Shown in pieces: positions 48,817 through 57,654 of a DNA stretch of 64,000 bases. The notes under the pieces were generated by a model that made no database searches, had not been told where the DNA came from, and saw only the letters and a list, made by a program, of their open reading frames with translations. The DNA is taken from positions 1,798,001 to 1,862,000 of the forward strand of contig NZ_CP016094.1 in NCBI RefSeq assembly GCF_001746835.1, written 5' to 3'. How positions within the stretch are numbered: the stretch's first letter is position 1; each line of letters begins with the position of its first letter. The translations under genes were made by a program, and so were the position numbers. The DNA comes from Lacunisphaera limnophila (lineage in GTDB: Bacteria > Verrucomicrobiota > Verrucomicrobiia > Opitutales > Opitutaceae).

Positions 48817-50345
48817 GCGTGAATCCCCGCCGCTTCCTTGGTCTGGCCCTGCTGCTCGGCGCCTACGTGGCGTCGGCCCCGGCCGCCGACCAGCCGAAGC
48901 ATGTCGTTTTGGTGGGCGACTCGACGGTCACCGATCTTTCGGGCTGGGGCCTGGGTTTCCGGCAATTCGCCGGCGAGGGGCTGAAGGTCTCCAACGCCGC
49001 GCGCAACGGTACCAGCTCGAAGAGCTACCGGGATGAGGGACGATGGACGGAAGCCCTCGCGCTCAAGGGTGACTATTATCTGATCCAGTTCGGGCACAAC
49101 GACCAGCCGGGCAAAGGCCCGGCCCGTGAGACCGACCCGACGACCACGTACACCGAGAATCTGGCGCGTTTCGTGGACGAAGTGCGGGCCCAAGGTGCGC
49201 AGCCGGTCTTGGTCACGTCGCTCGTACGCCGCACCTTTTCGAAAACCGACCCGACCCGGCTCGACTCGGCTCATGGGCCCTACGTCGAAGCCGTGAAACG
49301 CCTCGCGGCCGCGAAGCAGGTGCCGCTGGTTGATCTCCACGCGCGCAGCCTGGCGTTCTGTGAAGACCTCGGGCCGGAGCGAACCGCGACGTTCAATTTC
49401 CCGGACGCCGCCGGCAAGAATGACACCACCCACCTCGATGCCCGGGGCAGCGCGGTGTTTGCCCGGCTGGTCGCCGAGGAATTGCGCCAGGCGTTGCCGG
49501 AACTCGCTCCGGCCCTGCGCGAGGATCCGCACGCGGCGCTCTTGTCCGACCTGACCTACGGCACGGCCGCCGGTGAAAAACTCCTGCTCGACGTCAGCGT
49601 GCCGGCGGGGGAGGGGCCTTTCCCGGTCGCCATTCTTGTGCACGGCGGCGGCTGGAGCGGCGGGGACAAGGCCACGGCCGACGGTGGCGCCGGCATCGGG
49701 CCGTGGTTCGGCCCGCTCACCGCCGCGAAGTACACGTGGTTCTCGATCAACTACCGCCTCGCGCCGCAGCACCGCTGGCCCGCCTGTCTCGATGACGTGT
49801 TGACGGCCATCCGCTGGGTGAAGGCCAACGCCGCGAAATTCAACGGTGATCCCGCGCGCATCGCCCTCTTCGGCCACTCGGCCGGCGGGCATCTGGTCTG
49901 CCTTGCGGCGACGGTGCCGGATGACAGCGTGCGCGTGGAGGCCGTGGTAGGCTTCGCGCCCGTGACCAATCACGAGCAGGAGCTGCCCCGACGGGGCGGA
50001 CTCAGTCCCTCGCTGCAAAAGCTCCTGGATCGTCCGAAGGAGATCACGCCCGAGTCCCTCGGGCTGTTGCGGGCGATCTCACCTCTCAACCACGTGCGTC
50101 CCGGTCTGCCGCCGTTCCTGTTGATACACGGCGACGCCGACCAGACCGTCCCGATCCAGCAATCCCACGATTTCCAAGCCGCGCTGCAGGCCCACGGGGT
50201 CGAATGTGACCTCATGGTCCTGCCCGGCGCCGCTCATGGCCTGGCCCCTTGGGCGCAGGGGGATCCCGGTTACATCGATCGCTACTTGGGCTGGCTCGCG
50301 GGCCACCTGCAACCGGCGGCATCAGCTCCACCCGTCACGCCATGA
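48813..50345 (+). CDS. Rhamnogalacturonan acetylesterase (CE12) fused to alpha/beta-hydrolase
   Basis: A 510-residue exported fusion. The first half (about 27-230) is an SGNH esterase of CE12 type: VVLVGDSTVTD (Ser), VSNAARNGTSS, QFGHNDQPG (Asn) and DTTHLDARG (Asp/His). The second half (about 245-500) is an alpha/beta-hydrolase: ILVHGGGWSGG, GHSAGGHL (Ser), GDADQTVP (Asp), GAAHGLAP (His). Both could deacetylate pectin at different positions, which is inferred. Start GTG 48813 lies in the stop of the preceding gene (GTGA), and the stop overlaps the next ATG. Confidence 0.9.
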   Translation: MSVNPRRFLGLALLLGAYVASAPAADQPKHVVLVGDSTVTDLSGWGLGFRQFAGEGLKVSNAARNGTSSKSYRDEGRWTEALALKGDYYLIQFGHNDQPGKGPARETDPTTTYTENLARFVDEVRAQGAQPVLVTSLVRRTFSKTDPTRLDSAHGPYVEAVKRLAAAKQVPLVDLHARSLAFCEDLGPERTATFNFPDAAGKNDTTHLDARGSAVFARLVAEELRQALPELAPALREDPHAALLSDLTYGTAAGEKLLLDVSVPAGEGPFPVAILVHGGGWSGGDKATADGGAGIGPWFGPLTAAKYTWFSINYRLAPQHRWPACLDDVLTAIRWVKANAAKFNGDPARIALFGHSAGGHLVCLAATVPDDSVRVEAVVGFAPVTNHEQELPRRGGLSPSLQKLLDRPKEITPESLGLLRAISPLNHVRPGLPPFLLIHGDADQTVPIQQSHDFQAALQAHGVECDLMVLPGAAHGLAPWAQGDPGYIDRYLGWLAGHLQPAASAPPVTP

Positions 50346-52681
50346 AATCTTCGACCCTGCTCCTCGGTTTTCTCGCCCTCACCGCCATCCTTCCGGCCGC
50401 CCCGCGCCGGCCCGAGGCCGTGGCGCCGGTGCGTCGCCCGGTGGCGTTTCGTGATCGCGTGCTGCCCGCGCCGCTCGACGGCGGGTTCCGGCAGCCGGAC
50501 TACTGGGTGTGGTGCGGCACGGTGGTGAAGGGTGACGACGGCAAGTTTCACCACTACGCGTCGCGCTGGTCCCGCGGCCTGCCCTTCGGCCCGCACTGGC
50601 TCACGAACTCCGAGGTCGTCCACTCCGTCGCCGACCGTGCCGAGGGTCCCTACGTCTTTTCCGACCTCGCCCTGCCGCCGCGCGGCGAGGAGTTTTGGGA
50701 CGGGCGCATGACCCACAACCCGGTGGTACGGAAGATCGGGGCGAAATATTATCTCTACTACACCGGCACCACTTACGCCGGTCCGACCCCCGAACCGGGC
50801 AAGCCGGTCACCGAGACCTCGGCGCTCAAGCTCGACGCGCACGACGGCGAGCGCGTGGGCCTCGCCACCGCCGACTCGCCCTACGGCCCGTGGCAGCGGC
50901 GCGACCAGCCCATCCTCGAGGTGCGGCCGAATTCCTGGGAACAGTATCTCATCAGCAACGCGTCCCCCCTGGTCCTGCCCGACGCCTCCGTCCTGCTCTA
51001 TTACAAGGGGGTTGAGAAACTCCGCCACCATGCGATCGGCGTCGCCCGGGCGGCCACGGTCGACGGTCCGTACGAGCGGCTCTCGGAGAAGCCCTTCGAG
51101 GTGGGCGTCGGCGCCGAGGACCCGACGATGTGGTTTGAGAACGGCCGCTACCACGCCCTGATGCTCGACCACGACTACAAGTACTCGAACAAGGAGATCT
51201 ACCACGCCACCTCGCCCGACGGTCTGAAATGGAGCGTCGACCCCAACCCCGTCGCCCTGAGTAAGGACTACCTCTGGGCGGATGGCTCGCGCCGGAAGAT
51301 GAACAGCACCGAGCGCCCGCAAATCCTCGTGCAGGACGGCGTTGCCACCCACCTCTTCTTTGCCACCGGCGAGACCATCGACGGCAAGCGCCAGACCTGG
51401 AACCAGGTCGTGCCGCTGCGGCCCGAGTCGGCCGTGCCCGACCGCGTGGCCTGGTGGCGCGAGGCCCGTTTCGGCCTGTTCATCCACTGGGGCCTTTACG
51501 CGATCCCCGGCGGCGTGTGGCGGGACCAGCCCATCCGGCACGAGCAGTACGCCAACCCCTACTGCGAACAGATCATGTGGCTGGCTCGGATCCCGCGCGC
51601 CGAGTACGCGCAGCTCGCGACCCGTTTCAATCCCGTCCAATGGGACGCGAAGGCCGTGGTCGCCGCCGCCCAGGCCGCGGGCATGAAGTACATCGTCATC
51701 ACGGCGAAACACCACGACGGCTTCGCGATGTACCACTCGCAGGCGAGCCCCTACAACATTGTCAACGCCACGCCCTTCGGTCGCGATCCGCTGCGCGAAC
51801 TCGCCGAGGCCACCCGTGCGGCGGGCCTGCAGCTGGGTTTCTATTATTCGCTGGGCCGGGATTGGGACACGCCGCAGACGGCCGGCGCCAGCAAGAGCAA
51901 CACCTGGGATTTCCCTGATGCGAAGCCCGATCCCAAGGCGTACCAACGCTACCTCGACGAGAAGGTGAAGCCGCAGGTCACGGAGCTGCTGACCCAATAC
52001 GGCCCGGTCGGCATCCTTTGGTTCGACACGCCGGAACAGACCACGGTCCGACAGAGTGCCGAGCTCGAGCTGCTGGTGCGCCGCCTGTCCCCCGCGACGG
52101 TCGTGAACACCCGCGTCGGCAACGAGGTCGGCGATTATGAGGAGATGGGCGACAACGAGATCCCCGCGAAGGCTACCGGCCGGGACTTCGAGGTACCGGC
52201 CACCATGGCGGAGAGCTGGGGTTACTCGACCCTCGACACGCCTCCCTTCTGGCGCTCCTCCACCCAGCTCATCCGCCACCTCGTCGACATCGCCAGCAAG
52301 GGCGGCAATTACCTGCTCAACATCGGGCCCGATGCCGCGGGGGCTATCCCCGCCCCGGCCGCCGCCCGGCTCGCGGATCTGGCGGCCTGGATGCAGGCCA
52401 ACGCGGAGGCGATTCACGGCACCAGCGCGTCCACGGCGCACCGCCCGGACTGGGGTCGCTTCACCCAGCGCGGCGACACCCTTTATGCCCATGTCTTTGA
52501 GTGGCCCGCGGCGGAGCTGGTGCTCTCGGTCGACACCTCCCTGATCGCGCGGATCGAGCTCCTGGCCTCCGGCGGCCCGGTGACCCTCACCCACACGCCA
52601 GCCCAAGGGGCCGCCGTGTTGGTGCCCCGTCCCGCCGCGCTCGACCCGCATGCCACCGTCCTGCGCATCACCCTGCGATGA
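50342..52681 (+). CDS. Beta-propeller (GH43-like) domain fused to GH29 alpha-L-fucosidase
   Basis: A 779-residue exported protein. The N-terminal part (about 30-370) has a five-bladed propeller pattern (YYLYYTGTTYAGP, GVGAEDPTMWFENGRYHALM, WSVDPNPVALSKD) like GH43/GH117-type proteins. The C-terminal part (about 375-700) is GH29: ARFGLFIHWGLYAIPGGVW, ITAKHHDGFAMYHS, GPVGILWFDTP with the likely nucleophile Asp, and SKGGNYLLNIGPD. It could remove fucose or galactose side chains from pectin. ATG 50342 was chosen because it gives a signal peptide (LLLGFLALTAILPAAP). Confidence 0.86.
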   Translation: MKSSTLLLGFLALTAILPAAPRRPEAVAPVRRPVAFRDRVLPAPLDGGFRQPDYWVWCGTVVKGDDGKFHHYASRWSRGLPFGPHWLTNSEVVHSVADRAEGPYVFSDLALPPRGEEFWDGRMTHNPVVRKIGAKYYLYYTGTTYAGPTPEPGKPVTETSALKLDAHDGERVGLATADSPYGPWQRRDQPILEVRPNSWEQYLISNASPLVLPDASVLLYYKGVEKLRHHAIGVARAATVDGPYERLSEKPFEVGVGAEDPTMWFENGRYHALMLDHDYKYSNKEIYHATSPDGLKWSVDPNPVALSKDYLWADGSRRKMNSTERPQILVQDGVATHLFFATGETIDGKRQTWNQVVPLRPESAVPDRVAWWREARFGLFIHWGLYAIPGGVWRDQPIRHEQYANPYCEQIMWLARIPRAEYAQLATRFNPVQWDAKAVVAAAQAAGMKYIVITAKHHDGFAMYHSQASPYNIVNATPFGRDPLRELAEATRAAGLQLGFYYSLGRDWDTPQTAGASKSNTWDFPDAKPDPKAYQRYLDEKVKPQVTELLTQYGPVGILWFDTPEQTTVRQSAELELLVRRLSPATVVNTRVGNEVGDYEEMGDNEIPAKATGRDFEVPATMAESWGYSTLDTPPFWRSSTQLIRHLVDIASKGGNYLLNIGPDAAGAIPAPAAARLADLAAWMQANAEAIHGTSASTAHRPDWGRFTQRGDTLYAHVFEWPAAELVLSVDTSLIARIELLASGGPVTLTHTPAQGAAVLVPRPAALDPHATVLRITLR

Positions 52682-52739
52682 GCTCGCCCCGCCGTCCCGC
52701 CCAGCCCCCCTTATGACCACCGGGTCCCGGTCTCGGCAC

Positions 52740-52769
52740 TTGCTGCGACCGGCCCGGCTGGAGTAAAAT
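52740..52769 (+). promoter_or_regulatory. Candidate sigma-70 promoter before the SDR gene
   Basis: TTGCTG at 52740-52745, 18-base spacer, TAAAAT at 52764-52769. The SDR start is at 52798. It lies in the first sizable gap (about 115 bases) after a series of overlapping genes, so the uronate genes may have their own promoter. Confidence 0.4.
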
Positions 52770-52797
52770 CCTAACCTATCCCGCAACCCATACCCTG

Positions 52798-53586
52798 ATG
52801 AAAACTGAAGACTACCTGAAATCCTATTTTGGCCTCGAAGGCAAAGTGGCCGTCGTGATCGGCGGCACCGGCGAACTCTGCGGGGCGATGGCGGAAGGTC
52901 TCGCCGGCGCCGGCGCCGAGGTCGTAATCGTCGGCCGCAACGTCGAGAAGGCGCAGGCGCGCCTCGACAAGATCGCCGCCGCCGGCGGCCGGGCCTGGTT
53001 CCACAGCGCCGAGGCCACCAGCAAGGCCGAGCTTGAGGGTCTGCGTGATGCTGTCCTGCAAAAGTCCGGCCGCATCGACATTGTGATCAACGGCGCGGGC
53101 ATTAACTCCGCGACGCCCTTCTTCGCCATCACGGAGGAGGAATTCGACCGCATCCTGCGCGTCAACGTGAAGAGCGTCTTCCTCGGCTGCCAGATTTTCG
53201 GCCAGTACCTGGTCGAGCGCGGGCAGGGTGGGTCCATCATCAATCTCGGCTCGATGTCCGGCGTCGTCCCGCTCTCCCGCGTCTTCACCTACTCGGCCTC
53301 GAAGGGCGCCGTGCACAACCTCTCGCTGAACCTCGCCCGCGAGTGGGCCACGGCCAAGGTGCGCGTGAACGTGATCGTCCCGGGCTTCTTCCCCGCCGAG
53401 CAGAACAAGAAGGTCCTCACCCCCGACCGGGTCGCCAGCATCATGGGGCACACGCCGATGAAGCGCTTCGGCGAGGCCCGCGAGCTCATCGGCGCCACCC
53501 TCCTGCTGGCCTCCGACGCCGCCGGCTCCTTCATCACCGGCGAAGAGCTGATCGTCGACGGCGGCTATCACGCGATGACGATTTAA
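52798..53586 (+). CDS. Short-chain dehydrogenase/reductase, possible fructuronate reductase
   Basis: A 262-residue SDR with [11 protein letters not shown] (cofactor site), [11 protein letters not shown] (NAG), Ser in NLGSMSG and the catalytic YSASK. It is distinct from KduD (37994) and lacks the KduD-specific ends. Position just before a UxaE-like epimerase and UxaC suggests that it reduces fructuronate to mannonate in place of the usual UxuB, which is not of SDR type; this is inference from neighbourhood only. It starts 116 bases after the GH29 fusion. Confidence 0.82.
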   Translation: MKTEDYLKSYFGLEGKVAVVIGGTGELCGAMAEGLAGAGAEVVIVGRNVEKAQARLDKIAAAGGRAWFHSAEATSKAELEGLRDAVLQKSGRIDIVINGAGINSATPFFAITEEEFDRILRVNVKSVFLGCQIFGQYLVERGQGGSIINLGSMSGVVPLSRVFTYSASKGAVHNLSLNLAREWATAKVRVNVIVPGFFPAEQNKKVLTPDRVASIMGHTPMKRFGEARELIGATLLLASDAAGSFITGEELIVDGGYHAMTI

Positions 53587-53590
53587 ACCT

Positions 53591-53678
53591 GTAGCGAGTA
53601 GCGGGTAGTGAGTAGCGAGCATCCCCTCGAAACTTTCGATCCCCACCTACCCGCTGCTCACTACTCACTGCTCGCTAC
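53591..53678. repeat. Inverted heptamer arrays between the SDR and UxaE-like genes
   Basis: Left: GTAGCGA, GTAGCGG, GTAGTGA, GTAGCGA at 53591-53618. Right, in inverse orientation, five units at 53644-53678 (CACCTAC, CCGCTGC, TCACTAC, TCACTGC, TCGCTAC). The 25 bases between are not repeated. The arms could pair to a long imperfect hairpin; it is the only such array found in the pectin locus. Confidence 0.92.
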
Positions 53679-53688
53679 CTCCGTCCCC

Positions 53689-55509
53689 ATGTCCGCCATC
53701 AACCAGTTCCTCCTCTCGAACAATCTCCGCATCGCGTCGAACCCGTGCGTCTCGCCCGACTTCTGCCTCGACTGGCCGGCCCTCCAGGCCGACATCCGGA
53801 CCGGCCGGGTTTGCGAGTACGCCAAGAGCCGCTTCGCCACGAAGGCGGGCGAGTTCACCCTCGTCGAGAACGCACTCGGGGACTGCGCCTGGAAGCTGCA
53901 TGCGGCCGGAACCGTGCTTCCGGACGGGCTGACACACGGCGGCGCGACTTTCTTTCCGGCCTCCTGGGCCAACCTGCTCAAGCTGAAGAACCTCATCCAG
54001 GAGCACGACCCGGAGTCGACCATCTTCCCGACCGGCACCGCCCGACTCGGACGGAGCACGCTCGGCGTGGGCGCCCGCTTCACGACCCTGCACTGGCCCG
54101 CGGTGGAATGGGCCATGAGCGCCCTCGAGATCGGCCTGACCGCGAACCAGAACTCCATCCCGCGCGAGCTGGTCTACGACGTCGACGCCATGCTGGCCAA
54201 CCGGCTCGACACCGTGCCGTTCCCCTTCATCGGCACCAATGTGCCCGAGGGCCACCAGGGCCAGAGCGTCGAGGGCATGAGCCACGGCTGCGTGCTGTCG
54301 AAGCTCAAGACCGGTTTCCACCGCCGCCGGATCGCCTGGTCCTTCAACGCGGACCACCAGCCCATCGGCGGCAAGTTCGACGTCCGCGAGGACGCCCTGG
54401 TCACGGGCTGCCTGCTCGCGAGCTACATCACCTTCGACCTGTCACCCGAACTCGCGCTCAACCAGCCCGCCGACCTCGCGACCATCCCGGCCGACGTCGT
54501 GGCCCGGACCCGCGCCCGGGTTGCCGCCGCGGGTCTCACGCTCGACGATGCCGCGTTCAACCAGCTGATCGCCACGGTTTGGACCCCGATGCTCAAGATG
54601 AAGCGGCGCGACGTGAAATACACCGCCGCCCGCGTCGTGGCGTTCTCCACCCCCGTCGGGCGCGGTTACCTGCGCGAGCTGTCCATCGACGAGTTGCCCG
54701 GCCTCACGACCCCCGAGACCACCGCCATCATGCTCGCGCTCTGCGAGGTGATGGGCATGCCGGTCAACTTCGTGGCCCCGGCCTTCGGCTTCCAGAAGAA
54801 CACCCCGTACCCGGACAACACCGGCCTGCGCGCCCTCATCCAGAAGCAGTGGGATGTCTGCGCGAAATTCGGCGTCAGCATCGGCTTCCATTCGGGCTCC
54901 GGCAAATCCGCCGAGAACTACCAGGTCATGGGCTCGGTCACGGGCAGCGCGCTCGAGATCAAGACCAGCGGCCGGTACACCTACGAGATGGGCGTGGCGA
55001 TTTCCCAGTCGACCAACGCCGCCGACGCCGCCCTCTGGCGCGACTGGTACCACTTCACGGTCGACATGGCGGTCGCCGGCGCCTTCAGCGCGGATGCCAC
55101 GGAGCAGAAAATGGCGCGGATTTTCGTCACGACCTCCCTGGCCGCCGTGGGCCGGTCGGTCGACGTCTTCGCTTCGCCCGCCGCCTGCCGGTCCGCACTC
55201 GAGGCGCTCCCGCCCTCGGCCGAGCACATGATCTTCTTCGAGTACAACTTCCTTTACGTGCTCGCCGCCGGCGGCCGGCCGGACAAGTCCGCCCTCGGGG
55301 ACCACACGCCCGCCGGTTACCAACAACGCGCCCGCTTCTACGCGGTGAGTGCGGAAACCCGCCTGCTCTTCTCCAAGCGCATCGCCGCCTACCTGATCTT
55401 CCTCGCCGAGAACACCGGCCTGGCGAGCAAGGAGCGCTGCGCCGGCGCGAGCAAGCTGCTGGCGAGCTACACGACCCTAGAAGCGATGCTCGGCGATATT
55501 AGCCGCTAA
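53689..55509 (+). CDS. uxaE: UxaE-like tagaturonate epimerase family protein
   Basis: A 606-residue cytoplasmic protein. The combination of FPTGTARLGRSTLGVGARFT, PFIGTNVPEGHQGQSVEGM and IGFHSGSGKSAENYQV fits my recollection of UxaE tagaturonate/fructuronate epimerases, in which the last motif is typical. UxaE converts tagaturonate to fructuronate, joining the galacturonate branch (UxaC) to the glucuronate branch. Position between an SDR and UxaC fits. ATG 53689 is the start; ATG 53608 would require translation of the heptamer array. Identification is by pattern and context, so moderately sure. Confidence 0.68.
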   Translation: MSAINQFLLSNNLRIASNPCVSPDFCLDWPALQADIRTGRVCEYAKSRFATKAGEFTLVENALGDCAWKLHAAGTVLPDGLTHGGATFFPASWANLLKLKNLIQEHDPESTIFPTGTARLGRSTLGVGARFTTLHWPAVEWAMSALEIGLTANQNSIPRELVYDVDAMLANRLDTVPFPFIGTNVPEGHQGQSVEGMSHGCVLSKLKTGFHRRRIAWSFNADHQPIGGKFDVREDALVTGCLLASYITFDLSPELALNQPADLATIPADVVARTRARVAAAGLTLDDAAFNQLIATVWTPMLKMKRRDVKYTAARVVAFSTPVGRGYLRELSIDELPGLTTPETTAIMLALCEVMGMPVNFVAPAFGFQKNTPYPDNTGLRALIQKQWDVCAKFGVSIGFHSGSGKSAENYQVMGSVTGSALEIKTSGRYTYEMGVAISQSTNAADAALWRDWYHFTVDMAVAGAFSADATEQKMARIFVTTSLAAVGRSVDVFASPAACRSALEALPPSAEHMIFFEYNFLYVLAAGGRPDKSALGDHTPAGYQQRARFYAVSAETRLLFSKRIAAYLIFLAENTGLASKERCAGASKLLASYTTLEAMLGDISR

Positions 55510-55544
55510 CCCATAGGCCTTATACGCTATAGGTCCCATCCCCC

Positions 55545-56963
55545 ATGAAACCCTTCATTCACGACGACTTCCTGCTGCAAACCGACGCGGCCCGCGACCT
55601 CTACCACAGCTTCGCGAAGAACGAGCCGATCTACGACTACCACTGCCACCTGCCGCAGGCGCTGATCCTGGAGAATCACGCCTTCGCGGACCTGTCCGAG
55701 CTCTGGCTCGGCGGCGACCACTACAAATGGCGGGCGATGCGCTCCAACGGCGTGAACGAGCGTTTCTGCACCGGCACCGCCAGCCCGCGCGAGAAATTCG
55801 ACGCCTGGTGCGCGACCGTCCCGCACACCCTGCGCAACCCGCTCTACCACTGGTCCCACCTCGAGCTGGCCCGTACTTTCGGCATCACCGACATCATCAA
55901 CCCGGACACGGCCGACCGGATCTGGCGCGAGGCCAATGGGAAGCTGGCCGGCCGGCGCGTGCACGACATCCTGGCCGCGAACAAGGTCGCGGTCATCTGC
56001 ACGACGGACGATCCCGCTGATCCGCTCGACCAGCACGAGAAGATCAACCGCTCCGGTATCAAAACTCGCGTCTATCCCACCTTCCGGCCCGACAAGGCCC
56101 TGATCGTGCACACGCCGGCGGCCTTCAACGCCTGGCTGGAGAAACTCGGTGGGGCCGCGGGGATGCCCGTGAAGACCTTCGATGATTTCCTCACCGCCCT
56201 GGAGAAACGCCACGCCGCCTTCCACGCGATCGGCGGACGCCTTTCCGACCATGGCATGGAGAGCTGCTATGCCGAGCCCTGCACCGCCGCGGAGGCGAAG
56301 GCGATCTTCGACGCCGCGCGCGTCGGCACGGCCGCGACGGGCGCCGACGCGGCGAAGTTCATCTCGCACCTGATGCTGGAGTTCGGCCGCTGGGACGCCA
56401 AGCGCGGCTGGACCAAGCAGCTGCACCTCGGTGCGCTGCGCAACAATAACACCCGCCTGCTGGGCAAGCTCGGGCCCGACACCGGCTTCGACTCCATCGG
56501 CGATTTTCCCCAGGCCCGCGCCCTCAGCCGCTACCTCGACACGCTCGATGCGACCGACGAGCTGCCCCGTACCGTGCTCTACAACCTCAACCCGGCCGAC
56601 AACTACGTCCTCGGCACGATGATCGGCAATTTCCAGGACGGCACCGTTCCCGGCAAGATGCAGTTCGGCTCCGGCTGGTGGTTCCTCGACCAGAAGGAAG
56701 CGATGGAGTGGCAGATTAACGCGCTCTCGAGCCTCGGCCTGCTCAGCCGCTTCGTGGGCATGCTCACGGACTCGCGCAGCTTCCTGAGTTACCCGCGGCA
56801 TGAGTATTTCCGCCGCACGCTGTGCAACCTGCTCGGCGCCGACATGGAGCGCGGCGAGATTCCGAATGATCGCGCGCTCGTCGGCGGCATGGTGAAAAAC
56901 ATCTGCTTCGCCAACGCCCGCGACTATTTCCGCCTGGAACTGGACGTCGCTTACGCGCAGTAG
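55545..56963 (+). CDS. uxaC: Glucuronate/galacturonate isomerase
   Basis: A 472-residue UxaC of normal length. FIHDDFLLQTDAARDLYHSF opens the protein, YDYHCHLPQALI carries the metal-binding histidines, ICTTDDPADPL and FRPDKALIV are in the barrel, and the end has GMLTDSRSFLSYPRHEYFRR with Arg and His. It converts galacturonate to tagaturonate and glucuronate to fructuronate in the cytoplasm. Last gene of the pectin operon; no strong terminator seen in the 160-base spacer that follows. Confidence 0.95.
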   Translation: MKPFIHDDFLLQTDAARDLYHSFAKNEPIYDYHCHLPQALILENHAFADLSELWLGGDHYKWRAMRSNGVNERFCTGTASPREKFDAWCATVPHTLRNPLYHWSHLELARTFGITDIINPDTADRIWREANGKLAGRRVHDILAANKVAVICTTDDPADPLDQHEKINRSGIKTRVYPTFRPDKALIVHTPAAFNAWLEKLGGAAGMPVKTFDDFLTALEKRHAAFHAIGGRLSDHGMESCYAEPCTAAEAKAIFDAARVGTAATGADAAKFISHLMLEFGRWDAKRGWTKQLHLGALRNNNTRLLGKLGPDTGFDSIGDFPQARALSRYLDTLDATDELPRTVLYNLNPADNYVLGTMIGNFQDGTVPGKMQFGSGWWFLDQKEAMEWQINALSSLGLLSRFVGMLTDSRSFLSYPRHEYFRRTLCNLLGADMERGEIPNDRALVGGMVKNICFANARDYFRLELDVAYAQ

Positions 56964-57124
56964 TCCGCTCCTTTTTGAGGGGAAAACAGCCCAACGGTGT
57001 CCGCTCGGGCGCCGCATGATCGTTGCATCATAGGTCCCTCCCTACCATGGCTGAACCAACCGGGTCTTCCGCTGCCAACCGGCGGGCGATTCGTGCCCCC
57101 ATCAACCCCTGATCCCATCAAACC

Positions 57125-57511
57125 ATGACCTCCACGCCCGTCTCCAAACCCGTTCGCTGGACCAGCTACGTCTTCAGCACCCTGCCGGTCTTGATGCTGC
57201 TGATGAGCGGCACCACGAAGATTATGCAGATTGAAGCGGTGGTCCAGGGGTTCGCCAAATGGCCCGCCGGCAGCGCGGTCGCCATCGGCCTCCTCCAGAT
57301 CACGTGCACGATCATCTACCTGATCCCCCGCACCGCCGTCCTCGGGGCGATCTTGCTCACCGGTTACCTGGGGGGCGCCGTGGCGGTGACCGTGGAAATG
57401 GGCCAGGGCTTCGCCGGGTGGTGGCTGCCGCTGACCCTCGGCATCCTGCTCTGGGGCGGCCTCTGGCTGCGTGATTCGCGCATTCGGGCGCTTATGCCCC
57501 TGCGGAGCTAA
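57125..57511 (+). CDS. DoxX-like small membrane protein
   Basis: A 128-residue protein with four membrane helices (LPVLMLLMSGTTKIMQ, VAIGLLQITCTIIYLI, AVLGAILLTGYLGGAVAV, WWLPLTLGILLWGGLWL), the DoxX-like layout with GTTKIM after the first helix. Function in most members is unknown; some are linked to thiol redox stress. It is a separate unit between the pectin operon and ThuA gene. Confidence 0.82.
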   Translation: MTSTPVSKPVRWTSYVFSTLPVLMLLMSGTTKIMQIEAVVQGFAKWPAGSAVAIGLLQITCTIIYLIPRTAVLGAILLTGYLGGAVAVTVEMGQGFAGWWLPLTLGILLWGGLWLRDSRIRALMPLRS

Positions 57512-57654
57512 CCGATTTTCGCCGGGGTGGTCCGGCGCGCGGCTCTGGACGCGGGACAGATCCGCAACCCTTGCGCCTATTATTAGATTTCGTGCCGTTG
57601 CTTTTGCGCGGACGGTGGGCAAGGGTGTTCGCTTTCAACCCCCAACCCCCGCCC

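Noticed and set aside
52798-53586. A second kduD
   Set aside because: The protein shares only the general SDR motifs; the KduD-like opening and ending seen at 37994-38761 are missing.
53608-53688. Upstream start of the UxaE-like gene
   Set aside because: Translation from 53608 would pass through the inverted heptamer array; MSAINQFLLSNN from 53689 is a normal start.
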